A stretch of 64,000 nt of DNA, from contig NC_007973.1 in NCBI RefSeq assembly GCF_000196015.1, forward strand, positions 1,178,001 to 1,242,000. The letters are read 5' to 3'. The DNA comes from Cupriavidus metallidurans CH34. GTDB lineage: Bacteria > Pseudomonadota > Gammaproteobacteria > Burkholderiales > Burkholderiaceae. Below the pieces are notes generated by a model. The model saw only the letters and a list, made by a program, of their open reading frames with translations. It did not search any database and was not told the DNA's origin. Positions 20,548 through 28,166 of this stretch are shown in pieces. The position numbers were made by a program, and so were the translations under genes. Position 1 is the first letter of the stretch; every line of letters begins with the position of its first letter.

Positions 20548-21129
20548 GTGTCATGTGACGAAGCCATGCTGATTCGCAAGCTCTTCCGCTTCGAGAACGC
20601 CCATATCGTGCGCGGATGCAGCACGAGGCGCTGCTCGCACTCCATCCACGGGCACTCGTACAAGATCGAATTACTGCTGGAGGCACACTCACTCGACCAT
20701 GGACAGATGGTCTATGACTTCGGCCTGCTCAAAGGCGGCGCGTTTACGTTGATCGACGCCTTCGACCATGCGGTCACGCTATGGACCGGCGACGACCCAG
20801 CGTATCTGGCGGCCATGCGCCAGCATTCAGAGCGTTGGGTGTTGATACCGGTGTCGCCAAGCGCCGAACAATTTTCAAGGTTGTTCTTCTTGCTGGTGGA
20901 TGCGGTGCTAGCCACAACCGCCTTGCGCAATGGCGAGGGTGACGTGCGATTGCACTCCGTCATCGTCCATGAAACGGAGACCGGCTATGCGCAGTGTTTC
21001 CGTGAGGATGCCGAGAATCCCCGCATGGGACGCATCGATCTTGAATCCATCGTCTTCGCCCCAGCCATCACGGCGCAATGGAGCGACCCGGCGTTGTTCG
21101 AACGGTTAAAACGCGCGCGTGCGGATTAG
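20548..21129 (+). CDS. queD2: 6-pyruvoyltetrahydropterin synthase / QueD-like protein
   Basis: This is a T-fold enzyme of the PTPS/QueD family that acts on 7,8-dihydroneopterin triphosphate, the product of FolE2 two genes upstream. QueD makes 6-carboxytetrahydropterin for queuosine. The metal-binding histidines are visible as NAH (His19) and HGH (His34, His36). The expected catalytic cysteine is Cys29, but it is four residues before HGH, whereas E. coli QueD has three and typical PTPS five. At 193 residues it is longer than E. coli QueD (about 120). The GTG start at 20548 has AAGGG six bases upstream; an ATG at 20566 is also possible. The exact reaction is unsure. Confidence 0.82.
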   Translation: MSCDEAMLIRKLFRFENAHIVRGCSTRRCSHSIHGHSYKIELLLEAHSLDHGQMVYDFGLLKGGAFTLIDAFDHAVTLWTGDDPAYLAAMRQHSERWVLIPVSPSAEQFSRLFFLLVDAVLATTALRNGEGDVRLHSVIVHETETGYAQCFREDAENPRMGRIDLESIVFAPAITAQWSDPALFERLKRARAD

Positions 21130-21148
21130 CACGCCAGGAATCCGCAAC

Positions 21149-21709
21149 ATGATCAGAAAGAATCCGAGCGGCGATCTGCCGCAGATTCATCCGAGCGCCT
21201 TCGTTGACCCGACGGCCGTCCTGTGCGGCAAGGTCGTTGTTGCCGAGAACGTATTTATCGGTCCCTACGCGGTGATTCGTGCCGACGAGGTAGATGCCAC
21301 CGGCCAGCTTGAGCCGATCCTGATTGGCGCGCATTCCAACATCCAGGACGGTGTCGTCATCCATTCCAAGTCTGGCGCGCGTGTATCGATCGGGGAACGT
21401 ACCTCGATCGCGCATCGTGCCATCGTCCACGGTCCGTGCCGGGTCGGCAATGGGGTGTTTATCGGGTTCAACAGTGTGCTGTTCGACTGCGTTGTGGAAG
21501 ACGGCTGCGTGGTGCGCTTCAACGCCGTGGTCGATGGCTGCCACCTGCCGGCCGGCTTCCATGTTCCGTCGACGATGCGCATTGGACGGTCCACCGACCT
21601 TGCCACACTCCCCAAGGTGTCCGTCGACGCCAGCGAGTTTTCCGAAGATGTCGCGCTGACCAACAACGCGTTGGTGCGCGGATACAAAGCCATCCAGAAC
21701 GAGTTCTGA
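21149..21709 (+). CDS. Gamma-class carbonic anhydrase-like protein
   Basis: This left-handed beta-helix (hexapeptide repeat) protein has repeats such as VFIGPYAVIRAD and VFIGFNSVLFD. The three metal-binding histidines of gamma carbonic anhydrases are present: His72 (VVIHSKSG), His89 and His94 (IAHRAIVHG), with the characteristic four-residue gap between the last two. It may hydrate CO2, and gamma enzymes can use iron or cobalt instead of zinc, which fits a replacement role for zinc carbonic anhydrases in a zinc-limitation operon. The ATG at 21149 has AGGAA eight bases upstream. It follows queD2 by 19 bases. Confidence 0.85.
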   Translation: MIRKNPSGDLPQIHPSAFVDPTAVLCGKVVVAENVFIGPYAVIRADEVDATGQLEPILIGAHSNIQDGVVIHSKSGARVSIGERTSIAHRAIVHGPCRVGNGVFIGFNSVLFDCVVEDGCVVRFNAVVDGCHLPAGFHVPSTMRIGRSTDLATLPKVSVDASEFSEDVALTNNALVRGYKAIQNEF

Positions 21710-21766
21710 AACATGTCAGTTGCTCCCACGCTCCACGCTGCCACGCGCAATCGTGGAGGACACAGC

Positions 21767-23164
21767 GTGACGGATGGAACAGTCCCCGGCGTTGGGCTGC
21801 CATCGGCACGCCGCCATGCGGACTTGCTGGTGATCGGCGGGGCCCTCGTCACCCCCAACGGTGTCGAGCGCGCCGATGTCGCATGTGCGGCCGGTCGCAT
21901 CGTGGCGCTTGGAGACCTCCAGTGCTCGTGGACGGCCGATGCCACGCTCGACGCGAAGGGTCTGCACGTACTGCCGGGGGTTATCGATAGTCAGGTGCAT
22001 TTCCGCGAGCCCGGTTTGACGCACAAGGAAACGTTGGAGGCGGGCACGCGCGGTGCGGCGCTGGGCGGCGTCACGGCGGTATTCGAGATGCCGAACACGC
22101 AACCGCTCACATTGCGTGCGGAGGATCTCCGGGCCAAGCTTGATGCGGCACAAGGCCGTGCGTGGTGCGACCACGCGTTCTACATCGGCGGGTCGTCGGT
22201 GAATGCCGAGCACCTGGAGTACCTGGAGAGTCTGCCTGGCTGTGCTGGCGTGAAGATCTTCATGGGCAGCTCGTTCGGCGACCTGCTGGCGGATGACGAC
22301 GAGGTGCTATGCCGGATCCTGGCGCACGGTCGCCGCAGGATGGCCGTGCATGCTGAGGATGAGGCCCGGCTGCGCGAACGCAGGATCATCGCTGAGTCGA
22401 GCGGCGACGTGCGCCAGCACCCGGTCTGGCGAGACGCCCGCAGCGCATTGCTGGCCACGCAGCGCATCGTGAAGCTTGCTGGGGATACTGGCCGGCGCCT
22501 TCATATCCTGCATGTTTCGACTGCCGAAGAGATTGCCTTCCTGGCGGATCGGAAGGATCGCGTGACAGTTGAAGTGACGCCGCACCACCTGACCCTGGAG
22601 GCGCCAGAATGCTACGAGCGACTGGGGACGCTGGCTCAAATGAATCCACCAGTCCGTGAACGTTGCCACCGGAACGCACTATGGCAGGCGATTCGCGAGG
22701 GCGTCGGCGATGTCATCGGTAGTGACCATGCGCCTCACACGCCTAAGGAAAAGAGTCGTCCATATCCAGCTTCGCCCAGCGGCATGACCGGTGTGCAGAC
22801 ACTGGTGCCGGTGATGCTCGACCATGTGCATCGTGGCCAATTGAGTCTTCAGCGATTCGTCGACCTGACAAGCGCCGGACCGGCCCGGATCTTCGGTGTC
22901 GAAGGGAAAGGCCGTATCGCGCTTGGCTACGACGCCGACTTGACGCTGGTCGATCTGGCGGCTCGCCGGACCATTCGCAACGACTGGATCGCGAGTGTCA
23001 GTGGGTGGACACCCTATGACGGCATCGGCGTTACGGGCTGGCCGATCCATACCGTGGTGCGTGGCCACATCGTCGTGCGGGACGAAGCGCTCGTCGGGAC
23101 GACCCCTCTGGGGCGACCGTTGCGCTTCCTCGAAGCGCCACCTCGAGTGCCAGCCGGAGTCTGA
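21767..23164 (+). CDS. pyrC2: Dihydroorotase (second copy), PyrC/AllB-type amidohydrolase
   Basis: This zinc amidohydrolase is predicted to interconvert carbamoyl aspartate and dihydroorotate in pyrimidine synthesis. Metal-site signatures are complete: HFREPG (HxR), GVKIFMGSS (carboxylated lysine), LHILHVS, VEVTPHHL and GSDHAPHTPKEK with the catalytic Asp. The GTG at 21767 is preceded by a strong GGAGG (21755-21759) at 7 bases. An ATG at 21713, right after the carbonic anhydrase gene, is in frame but lacks a comparable site. Length is 465 residues. It is the last gene of the zinc operon and faces the convergent receptor gene across 65 bases. Dihydroorotase paralogues recur in Zur regulons. 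Confidence 0.9.
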   Translation: MTDGTVPGVGLPSARRHADLLVIGGALVTPNGVERADVACAAGRIVALGDLQCSWTADATLDAKGLHVLPGVIDSQVHFREPGLTHKETLEAGTRGAALGGVTAVFEMPNTQPLTLRAEDLRAKLDAAQGRAWCDHAFYIGGSSVNAEHLEYLESLPGCAGVKIFMGSSFGDLLADDDEVLCRILAHGRRRMAVHAEDEARLRERRIIAESSGDVRQHPVWRDARSALLATQRIVKLAGDTGRRLHILHVSTAEEIAFLADRKDRVTVEVTPHHLTLEAPECYERLGTLAQMNPPVRERCHRNALWQAIREGVGDVIGSDHAPHTPKEKSRPYPASPSGMTGVQTLVPVMLDHVHRGQLSLQRFVDLTSAGPARIFGVEGKGRIALGYDADLTLVDLAARRTIRNDWIASVSGWTPYDGIGVTGWPIHTVVRGHIVVRDEALVGTTPLGRPLRFLEAPPRVPAGV

Positions 23165-23229
23165 AATCAGGCGGCAGGGGGCCGGGCCAGGTCGGGGCAG
23201 CCAATGAATGCTGATGGTGCGCGTGGTCG

Positions 23230-25416
23230 TCAGAACTGCAGCGACGCGTTCGCCAGGAACGTGCGTGTTGACGCTGGCAGGACAAAGCCATCGTACGTGG
23301 TCGTCCAGTACCGCCGTCCAAACACATTGTTGACCACAGCGCGCACTGTCAGCGTCTTGCCAGCCATGCGCGTGGTGTAGCGCGCGCCGACATCGGCGGT
23401 GGTGTATGACGGTATGTGCTGTGTGTTGGCCGAGTTGACATACATATCGCCGGTTACCTTGGCGCCGGTCCACAGCGTCAGGCCGGGGGCGAACGGGGTG
23501 TCGTACTCGATGCGGCCCGTCACGATGTAGCTCGGCGTGGCAAACACGCGCTTGCCATTGACCTGGGGATCGTCGACGCCAGAGGTCTTCGTGTCGAGCC
23601 AAAGCACACCGCCCATCAGCCGTACATCGCGTGCTACGCGCAACCAGCCGCTTGTGTCCAGACCGGTGAAACGCTGGCTGCCGTCCTGCACGAAGTAGTT
23701 GGCCGAGTTGGTGTACTCGTAGCCCTTTTCGACGCGGAACAGCGCGACATTGGCGCCCCACTTGTCGCGGTCGGTCTTGAATCCCAGTTCGTATTGCCGG
23801 CTCTTGAGCGGACCAAAGGTCTGCCCGGCGTTGACATTGGTGACGCCCGCCGAGCCTCCTTGCTCCAGCGACTCCACGTAGCTGAAATAGGCCGTGGAGA
23901 AGTCGTCGGTCTTGTACATCAGCGCAACGGTTGGGGTGAACGGATTGGCGCTGTAGTGCGAGGTTTTGACTTGCGACGGATCGTAGTTGTCCTGCGTGAA
24001 GTCGTTGTAGCGAACGCCGGCCAGTACCGAAAAACGTGGCGTGAACTGGATCGTGTCGCTCAGGTAGACCGACTTCTGCTGAATCCTGTAGTCGCGGTAC
24101 GGGATGTAGTCCTTGCCCACGTCCGGCTGCTCGGGCAGCGGCACCGGGTTATACAGATTGCTGGTGCCCATGGGTATGCCATTGCCGCCAAGACCGTTGT
24201 CGAGTTCGCGCACCTGCGACAGGTAGCCGATGCCGGCAACGATATCGTGCTTGATCGCACCCGTCTCGAACTTGCCCTGCACCATTGCGTCGTACGCCTG
24301 GTAGTAGTAGGCGGTTTTCCAGCGGTAGTTGGTGTCGGAGAAATCCCCGGCACTATTGGTGACGTACAGGAAGCTGTCGGCGTTAAGCCGGTTCTGGCGT
24401 GCGAATCGATACTTGAAGCTGGCCTGCCAGGCATCGTTGATACGGTAGTCCACGCCGGTGCCTACGGTAAGCGTGTCGGTCTCGTGCGACGACCACGGCT
24501 GTGCCAGATTCCGGGCCACGCTGCTGGCGGGCGGGATGGACAGGTCCGACGCGAACGACAGGCCGAAGATCGTGCCCTGCGACTTGCGCTTCCAGTACAT
24601 GACGTCGGCATTCCATGTGAGGTCCGGGGTGATGCGGAAATCCGTGGCCAGCGAGAAGGCCTGGCGCCGCACATGCACGTTCGGCTCGTTGGTGTTGCCA
24701 TCCTCGTTGACCGCATTGATCCGATAGCCGAAGCGATCATCCACGCCGAAGCGGCCGCCGAGGTCGACTTTCTCGCTCCAGACGCTGTTGGCCTGGTAGC
24801 CGACCGTGACTTCCCGCAACGGCTTGTCCGTCGGACGTTTCACCACATAGTTGATGATGCCGCCGGGCGAGCCGAAGCCGTACATGAAGCCTGACAGCCC
24901 CTTGAGCAGTTCCACCTGTTCGAATGGCTCGAGCGGAATGTCGGCATCCCACGTGACGAAGTTCTGCCCATCCACCTTGGTGCCATTGAGCATGTCCACG
25001 CGCATGCCGCGCACAGCGAAGTAGGAGTTCTCGGTCCGCGCGTTATCGCCCAGCACCGACACGGCCGGGTCGTACTTGAACACGTCGTTGGCCGTCTGCG
25101 CCAGGCGTTGCTGGATCTCGTCGCCCGATACGGCCACCACGGAGAAGGGGGTATCCACGGGCTTGCGGTCGCCCAGCGCGCCGCCATTGACCCGTTCCAC
25201 CTTGACGGCCTCCCCCGAGCGGTCCGCCACCACGGTAGCAGCCGGCAGCATGGTCGCGTCGGCTGTGTCCTGCGACTGTGCCTGCGCTGGCTGCGAAAGG
25301 CTGAAGCCCAGCACGGCAATGGCTACCGGCGACAGGATCGGCAGCGGGCGTGCCGAGCGCGTCGAATTGCGCGCACGCAAGCTGGCGTGCCTGTTGGATG
25401 AATCAAGCATGGACAT
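23230..25416 (-). CDS. TonB-dependent siderophore receptor 1
   Basis: This is an outer-membrane gated barrel for ferric-siderophore uptake, powered by TonB-ExbBD. It has a signal region ending near QPAQAQSQ, a TonB box-like stretch (AATVVADRSG), then the plug domain with typical FAVRGMRVDMLNGTKVDG and LLKGLSGFMYGFGSPGG. A long barrel follows, ending in the expected aromatic (ASLQF). There is no N-terminal STN signalling domain, so it is a pure transporter. AGGAAG five bases upstream supports the ATG at 25416. A Fur-like site lies in its promoter region at 25484-25516. At 728 residues it is of usual size. It diverges from the PepSY module, and the siderophore it takes up is unknown. Confidence 0.92.
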   Translation of the reverse strand: MSMLDSSNRHASLRARNSTRSARPLPILSPVAIAVLGFSLSQPAQAQSQDTADATMLPAATVVADRSGEAVKVERVNGGALGDRKPVDTPFSVVAVSGDEIQQRLAQTANDVFKYDPAVSVLGDNARTENSYFAVRGMRVDMLNGTKVDGQNFVTWDADIPLEPFEQVELLKGLSGFMYGFGSPGGIINYVVKRPTDKPLREVTVGYQANSVWSEKVDLGGRFGVDDRFGYRINAVNEDGNTNEPNVHVRRQAFSLATDFRITPDLTWNADVMYWKRKSQGTIFGLSFASDLSIPPASSVARNLAQPWSSHETDTLTVGTGVDYRINDAWQASFKYRFARQNRLNADSFLYVTNSAGDFSDTNYRWKTAYYYQAYDAMVQGKFETGAIKHDIVAGIGYLSQVRELDNGLGGNGIPMGTSNLYNPVPLPEQPDVGKDYIPYRDYRIQQKSVYLSDTIQFTPRFSVLAGVRYNDFTQDNYDPSQVKTSHYSANPFTPTVALMYKTDDFSTAYFSYVESLEQGGSAGVTNVNAGQTFGPLKSRQYELGFKTDRDKWGANVALFRVEKGYEYTNSANYFVQDGSQRFTGLDTSGWLRVARDVRLMGGVLWLDTKTSGVDDPQVNGKRVFATPSYIVTGRIEYDTPFAPGLTLWTGAKVTGDMYVNSANTQHIPSYTTADVGARYTTRMAGKTLTVRAVVNNVFGRRYWTTTYDGFVLPASTRTFLANASLQF

Positions 25417-25483
25417 ACGGACTTCCTGGATTGCTGTTGTTCTGGTGCGTGGCTCAGCACCTGGACGTGGCTGAATTCGACCG

Positions 25484-25516
25484 AAATACTAATGCGAATG
25501 CAAATGATTAGTATTT
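25484..25516. promoter_or_regulatory. Fur-like site with 10-bp inverted repeat (receptor 1 promoter)
   Basis: AAATACTAAT (25484-25493) and ATTAGTATTT (25507-25516) are perfect complements around 13 bases. Within them the 19 bases at 25494-25512 match 12 of 19 positions of the classic Fur consensus. The site is 68 bases upstream of the receptor ATG. Confidence 0.65.
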
Positions 25517-25711
25517 ATAACAATGTTTGGATGAAGGTCAAACGGGGGACGATGTTCAGGTCGTTTCCAGCAGGTGGCGTCCGATCCACTATATAAGTGA
25601 TCTTTGGTTATCTTTGTGCTGTGTGCGCGGTGCCGATTCGTCGAGAAAGCAACATGTCTGCCAATGTCTTACCCAACGTACAACCCTCGTTCATCGTTCC
25701 CGACTCAAATC

Positions 25712-25730
25712 CGTAATGCAAACCATTATC
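25712..25730. promoter_or_regulatory. Fur box upstream of the DUF3649-PepSY operon
   Basis: The sequence matches 14 of 19 positions of the GATAATGATAATCATTATC-type Fur consensus, including an intact CATTATC half. It lies 45 bases before the ATG at 25775. Confidence 0.72.
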
Positions 25731-25774
25731 ATATGCGTTTGTGTTTGTTGGGCCTGAACGGAAGTCGTCGAATC

Positions 25775-26074
25775 ATGAAGCAGCGTGTGTCGGTCGGATA
25801 TCGCATGGCAATCGGCTCGCGGGTGATTGCCGCCGTTGTTGGTGGCTATGCGGTGGCTGCCCTTTGTACTGGCTGCCTGTCGCTGGCACTGGTGCGGTGG
25901 ACCGATGTCGCCCGGGCGGAAGCCGTGATGACGGCGACGTTGATGTCGTTCCTCTGGTTTGCGTTGGCCGTGATCTGGGTGTTCGCGGCCAGTACCGCGT
26001 GGCGCGCCTGGGTCGGGTTGTGTGTGCCTGGCGTGTTGATGGCCGCCGGGTGGTTGATCCTGCGCGGTGCGTGA
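25775..26074 (+). CDS. Small membrane protein, DUF3649-like
   Basis: The 99-residue product has three predicted membrane helices (VIAAVVGGYAVAALCTGCL, ATLMSFLWFALAVIWVFAA, WVGLCVPGVLMAAGWLIL). Size, layout and position directly before a PepSY gene match the DUF3649 family found in iron-uptake operons next to TonB receptors. Biochemical function is unknown. The TGA stop overlaps the next ATG (TGATG), so translation is coupled. A Fur-like site lies upstream. The ATG at 25775 is used; the frame is open further upstream, but without membrane or family features. Confidence 0.75.
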   Translation: MKQRVSVGYRMAIGSRVIAAVVGGYAVAALCTGCLSLALVRWTDVARAEAVMTATLMSFLWFALAVIWVFAASTAWRAWVGLCVPGVLMAAGWLILRGA

Positions 26075-27702
26075 TGGCTGAACTGAAGAAGGGGCAGGGG
26101 TTGAGGCAGTCGATGGCCTGGCTGCATACGTGGTCGGGGCTGTTGGTGTGCTGGGTCCTTTTCCTGGTGTTCTGCGGCGGCACGGCAAGCTACGTCAAGG
26201 ACGAGATCTCGCTATGGATGAAGCCGGAGCTGCACGCGTCGTGGGAGGGAGACGTATCCGCCGCTGACGTCGCGCAGCGTGCCTACGCATACCTGCAACG
26301 CGAGGCGCCTGGCGCCGAGCGCTGGTTCATCAATCTGCCGGATGCCCGGCGTCCCGCGATCTCCGTATTCTGGCTGCGCAAGCCCGGTCCGGCCGATGCC
26401 GGCAAGGGCAATCGCGCGCGCCTCGAATCACGCACGCTTGATGCCCGCACTGGTATGCCAATTCCCGGCGCCCGCGATACGCGTGGTGGCGAATTTCTCT
26501 ATCGGCTTCATTTCGATCTGCACTACATACCTGCGGTCCAGGCACGCTGGATCGTGGGCATCTGCGCGATGTTCATGCTCGTGGCGATCATCAGCGGCGT
26601 GATCACACATCGGCGCATCTTCACGGACTTCTTCACGTTCCGTCCGCGCAAGGGCCCGCGCTCCTGGCTCGACGCGCACAACGCCATGGCGGTACTGGCG
26701 CTGCCATTCCATCTGATGATCACCTATACGGGCCTGGTGACTCTCCTGTTCATGTACATGCCGTGGGGCATCCAGGCTGTCTACAAGGGCGACGAGAAGG
26801 CGTTCACGGCCGAACTCGCGGCTCGCGCGCCGCGCGTCAAGGCGGCGAACGAAGCAGCGGTGCTGGCGCCGATCGCGCCGATGGTGGAGCAGGCCATGGC
26901 GCGCTGGCACGGCACGCCGCCGCAGCGGATAGCGGTGGAGCAGCCCAGCAATGCCAATGCCACCGTCTCCCTGACGCGTGCGGAGAGCCGCGATATCGGC
27001 ACCACGCTGCCGGTCATGGTGTTCTCGGGCGCCACTGGTGTCGTTCAGGCCGCGCTTGGCGAGAGCGTGGCCGCGGCCAGCGCCACACGCAGCACGATGG
27101 TCGGCTTGCACGTGGCGCATTTCGCACCGCCGTTACTGCGCGCGCTGTTTTTTGTCTCCGGGCTGGCCGGCGCGCTGATGGTGGCCACTGGCGCATTGCT
27201 GTGGGCGGTCAAGACGCGCCAGAGTCATGCAAAGCGTATCGCCGCCATCGGGCGCGTGCCGTCTGGGCTGCGGCTCGTCGAGGCGCTCAACCTCGGTGTC
27301 ATCGCTGGTTTGCCGATTGCCTTCGCTGCCTACTTCTGGGCGAACCGGCTGCTTCCGGCCGACATGGCCCAGCGCTCCGGCATGGAGATCCGGGCCTTCT
27401 TCAGCGCCTGGGCGGTGGCGGCGCTGCTGGCGCAATGGAAACCCACGCGGGAGATGTGGCGCGTGCTGCTGTGGACCGGCGCGGGTTTGTTCGCGGGACT
27501 CCCGGTGCTCAACGCCATCACCACTACCTCGCACCTCGGGGTGACGCTGCGCCACGGCCCGATTGCCGTCGCCGGTTTCGATCTGACCGTGCTTGCCATC
27601 GGCATTGGTATCGGTGCCGCCGCATGGATGCTTGGCAAGCGGGGCCCCGAAAAACGCGCAGCTCCTGCAGTCAGGCACCGCGCGGCGGAGGTGTCGCCAT
27701 GA
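26074..27702 (+). CDS. PepSY-domain inner-membrane protein (probable siderophore-iron reductase)
   Basis: This inner-membrane protein of 542 residues belongs to the PepSY-associated TM helix family. The first helix (LLVCWVLFLVFCGGTASYV) follows the conserved HTWSG, a large periplasmic PepSY part follows, and then come IVGICAMFMLVAIISGVITHRR, HNAMAVLALPFHLMITYTGL and four or more C-terminal helices. The conserved histidines (HTWSG, HFDLHY, THRR, ALPFHL) could bind haem. Relatives such as FoxB and PiuB sit beside TonB receptors and are thought to reduce ferric siderophores in the periplasm. It overlaps both the preceding and following genes by four bases or fewer. Confidence 0.85.
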   Translation: MAELKKGQGLRQSMAWLHTWSGLLVCWVLFLVFCGGTASYVKDEISLWMKPELHASWEGDVSAADVAQRAYAYLQREAPGAERWFINLPDARRPAISVFWLRKPGPADAGKGNRARLESRTLDARTGMPIPGARDTRGGEFLYRLHFDLHYIPAVQARWIVGICAMFMLVAIISGVITHRRIFTDFFTFRPRKGPRSWLDAHNAMAVLALPFHLMITYTGLVTLLFMYMPWGIQAVYKGDEKAFTAELAARAPRVKAANEAAVLAPIAPMVEQAMARWHGTPPQRIAVEQPSNANATVSLTRAESRDIGTTLPVMVFSGATGVVQAALGESVAAASATRSTMVGLHVAHFAPPLLRALFFVSGLAGALMVATGALLWAVKTRQSHAKRIAAIGRVPSGLRLVEALNLGVIAGLPIAFAAYFWANRLLPADMAQRSGMEIRAFFSAWAVAALLAQWKPTREMWRVLLWTGAGLFAGLPVLNAITTTSHLGVTLRHGPIAVAGFDLTVLAIGIGIGAAAWMLGKRGPEKRAAPAVRHRAAEVSP

Positions 27703-28061
27703 GCCTCGAGCCAACCGCGAGTGTCGCCGGCCTTGCCTTTGCCGTGGGCGGCTTTACCTGGCTAGCCCAGGCCATCGAGCGCCATCACGCCGACATGTTC
27801 GGGCGCGGCAGCGCGCCATCCCCCGCGCGTGTCGTACGGCTGCGCGTGCTCGGCACGCTGGCGCTACTGGCGGCGCTGGCCGCATGTGTGTTTGCCGAGG
27901 GCTGGGCTTTCGGCGTCATCTACTGGACTGGACTTCTGACAATCGGTGCGCTGACTGCGATCGGCGCATTTACCTGGGCGCCTCGTGCCACGCCACGTCT
28001 TGCACGCGTGGCGATTGGCATTGGCGTTACCACCGCCCTCGCATTGATCTGCTTTCAGTAG
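27699..28061 (+). CDS. Small membrane protein, DUF3325-like
   Basis: The 120-residue product has three to four hydrophobic helices (VAGLAFAVGGFTWLAQAI, LGTLALLAALAACVFAEGW, TGLLTIGALTAIGAF) and a short histidine-containing loop (ERHHADMFG). It begins at an ATG that overlaps the PepSY stop (ATGA). DUF3325 proteins regularly follow PepSY genes in iron operons. Function is unknown; a role as an accessory subunit of the PepSY protein is inferred from the constant gene order. Confidence 0.75.
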   Translation: MSLEPTASVAGLAFAVGGFTWLAQAIERHHADMFGRGSAPSPARVVRLRVLGTLALLAALAACVFAEGWAFGVIYWTGLLTIGALTAIGAFTWAPRATPRLARVAIGIGVTTALALICFQ

Positions 28062-28166
28062 CGAACGGGTTGAAAAAAACATTCGCGGACACGGGTTATG
28101 CCTTGCCCCTACGGCTTTTGGATCGGGCCGTGGTGCAAGGGGGTTATTTCCTTTTGGAGTCTTATC

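Larger units (their letters stand above)
25417..25774. other. Divergent iron-regulated control region
   Basis: This 358-base gap between receptor 1 and the DUF3649 gene contains two Fur-like sites listed separately, each nearer to one of the two divergent genes. Local AT content is clearly raised around both. No additional gene is supported. Confidence 0.6.
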
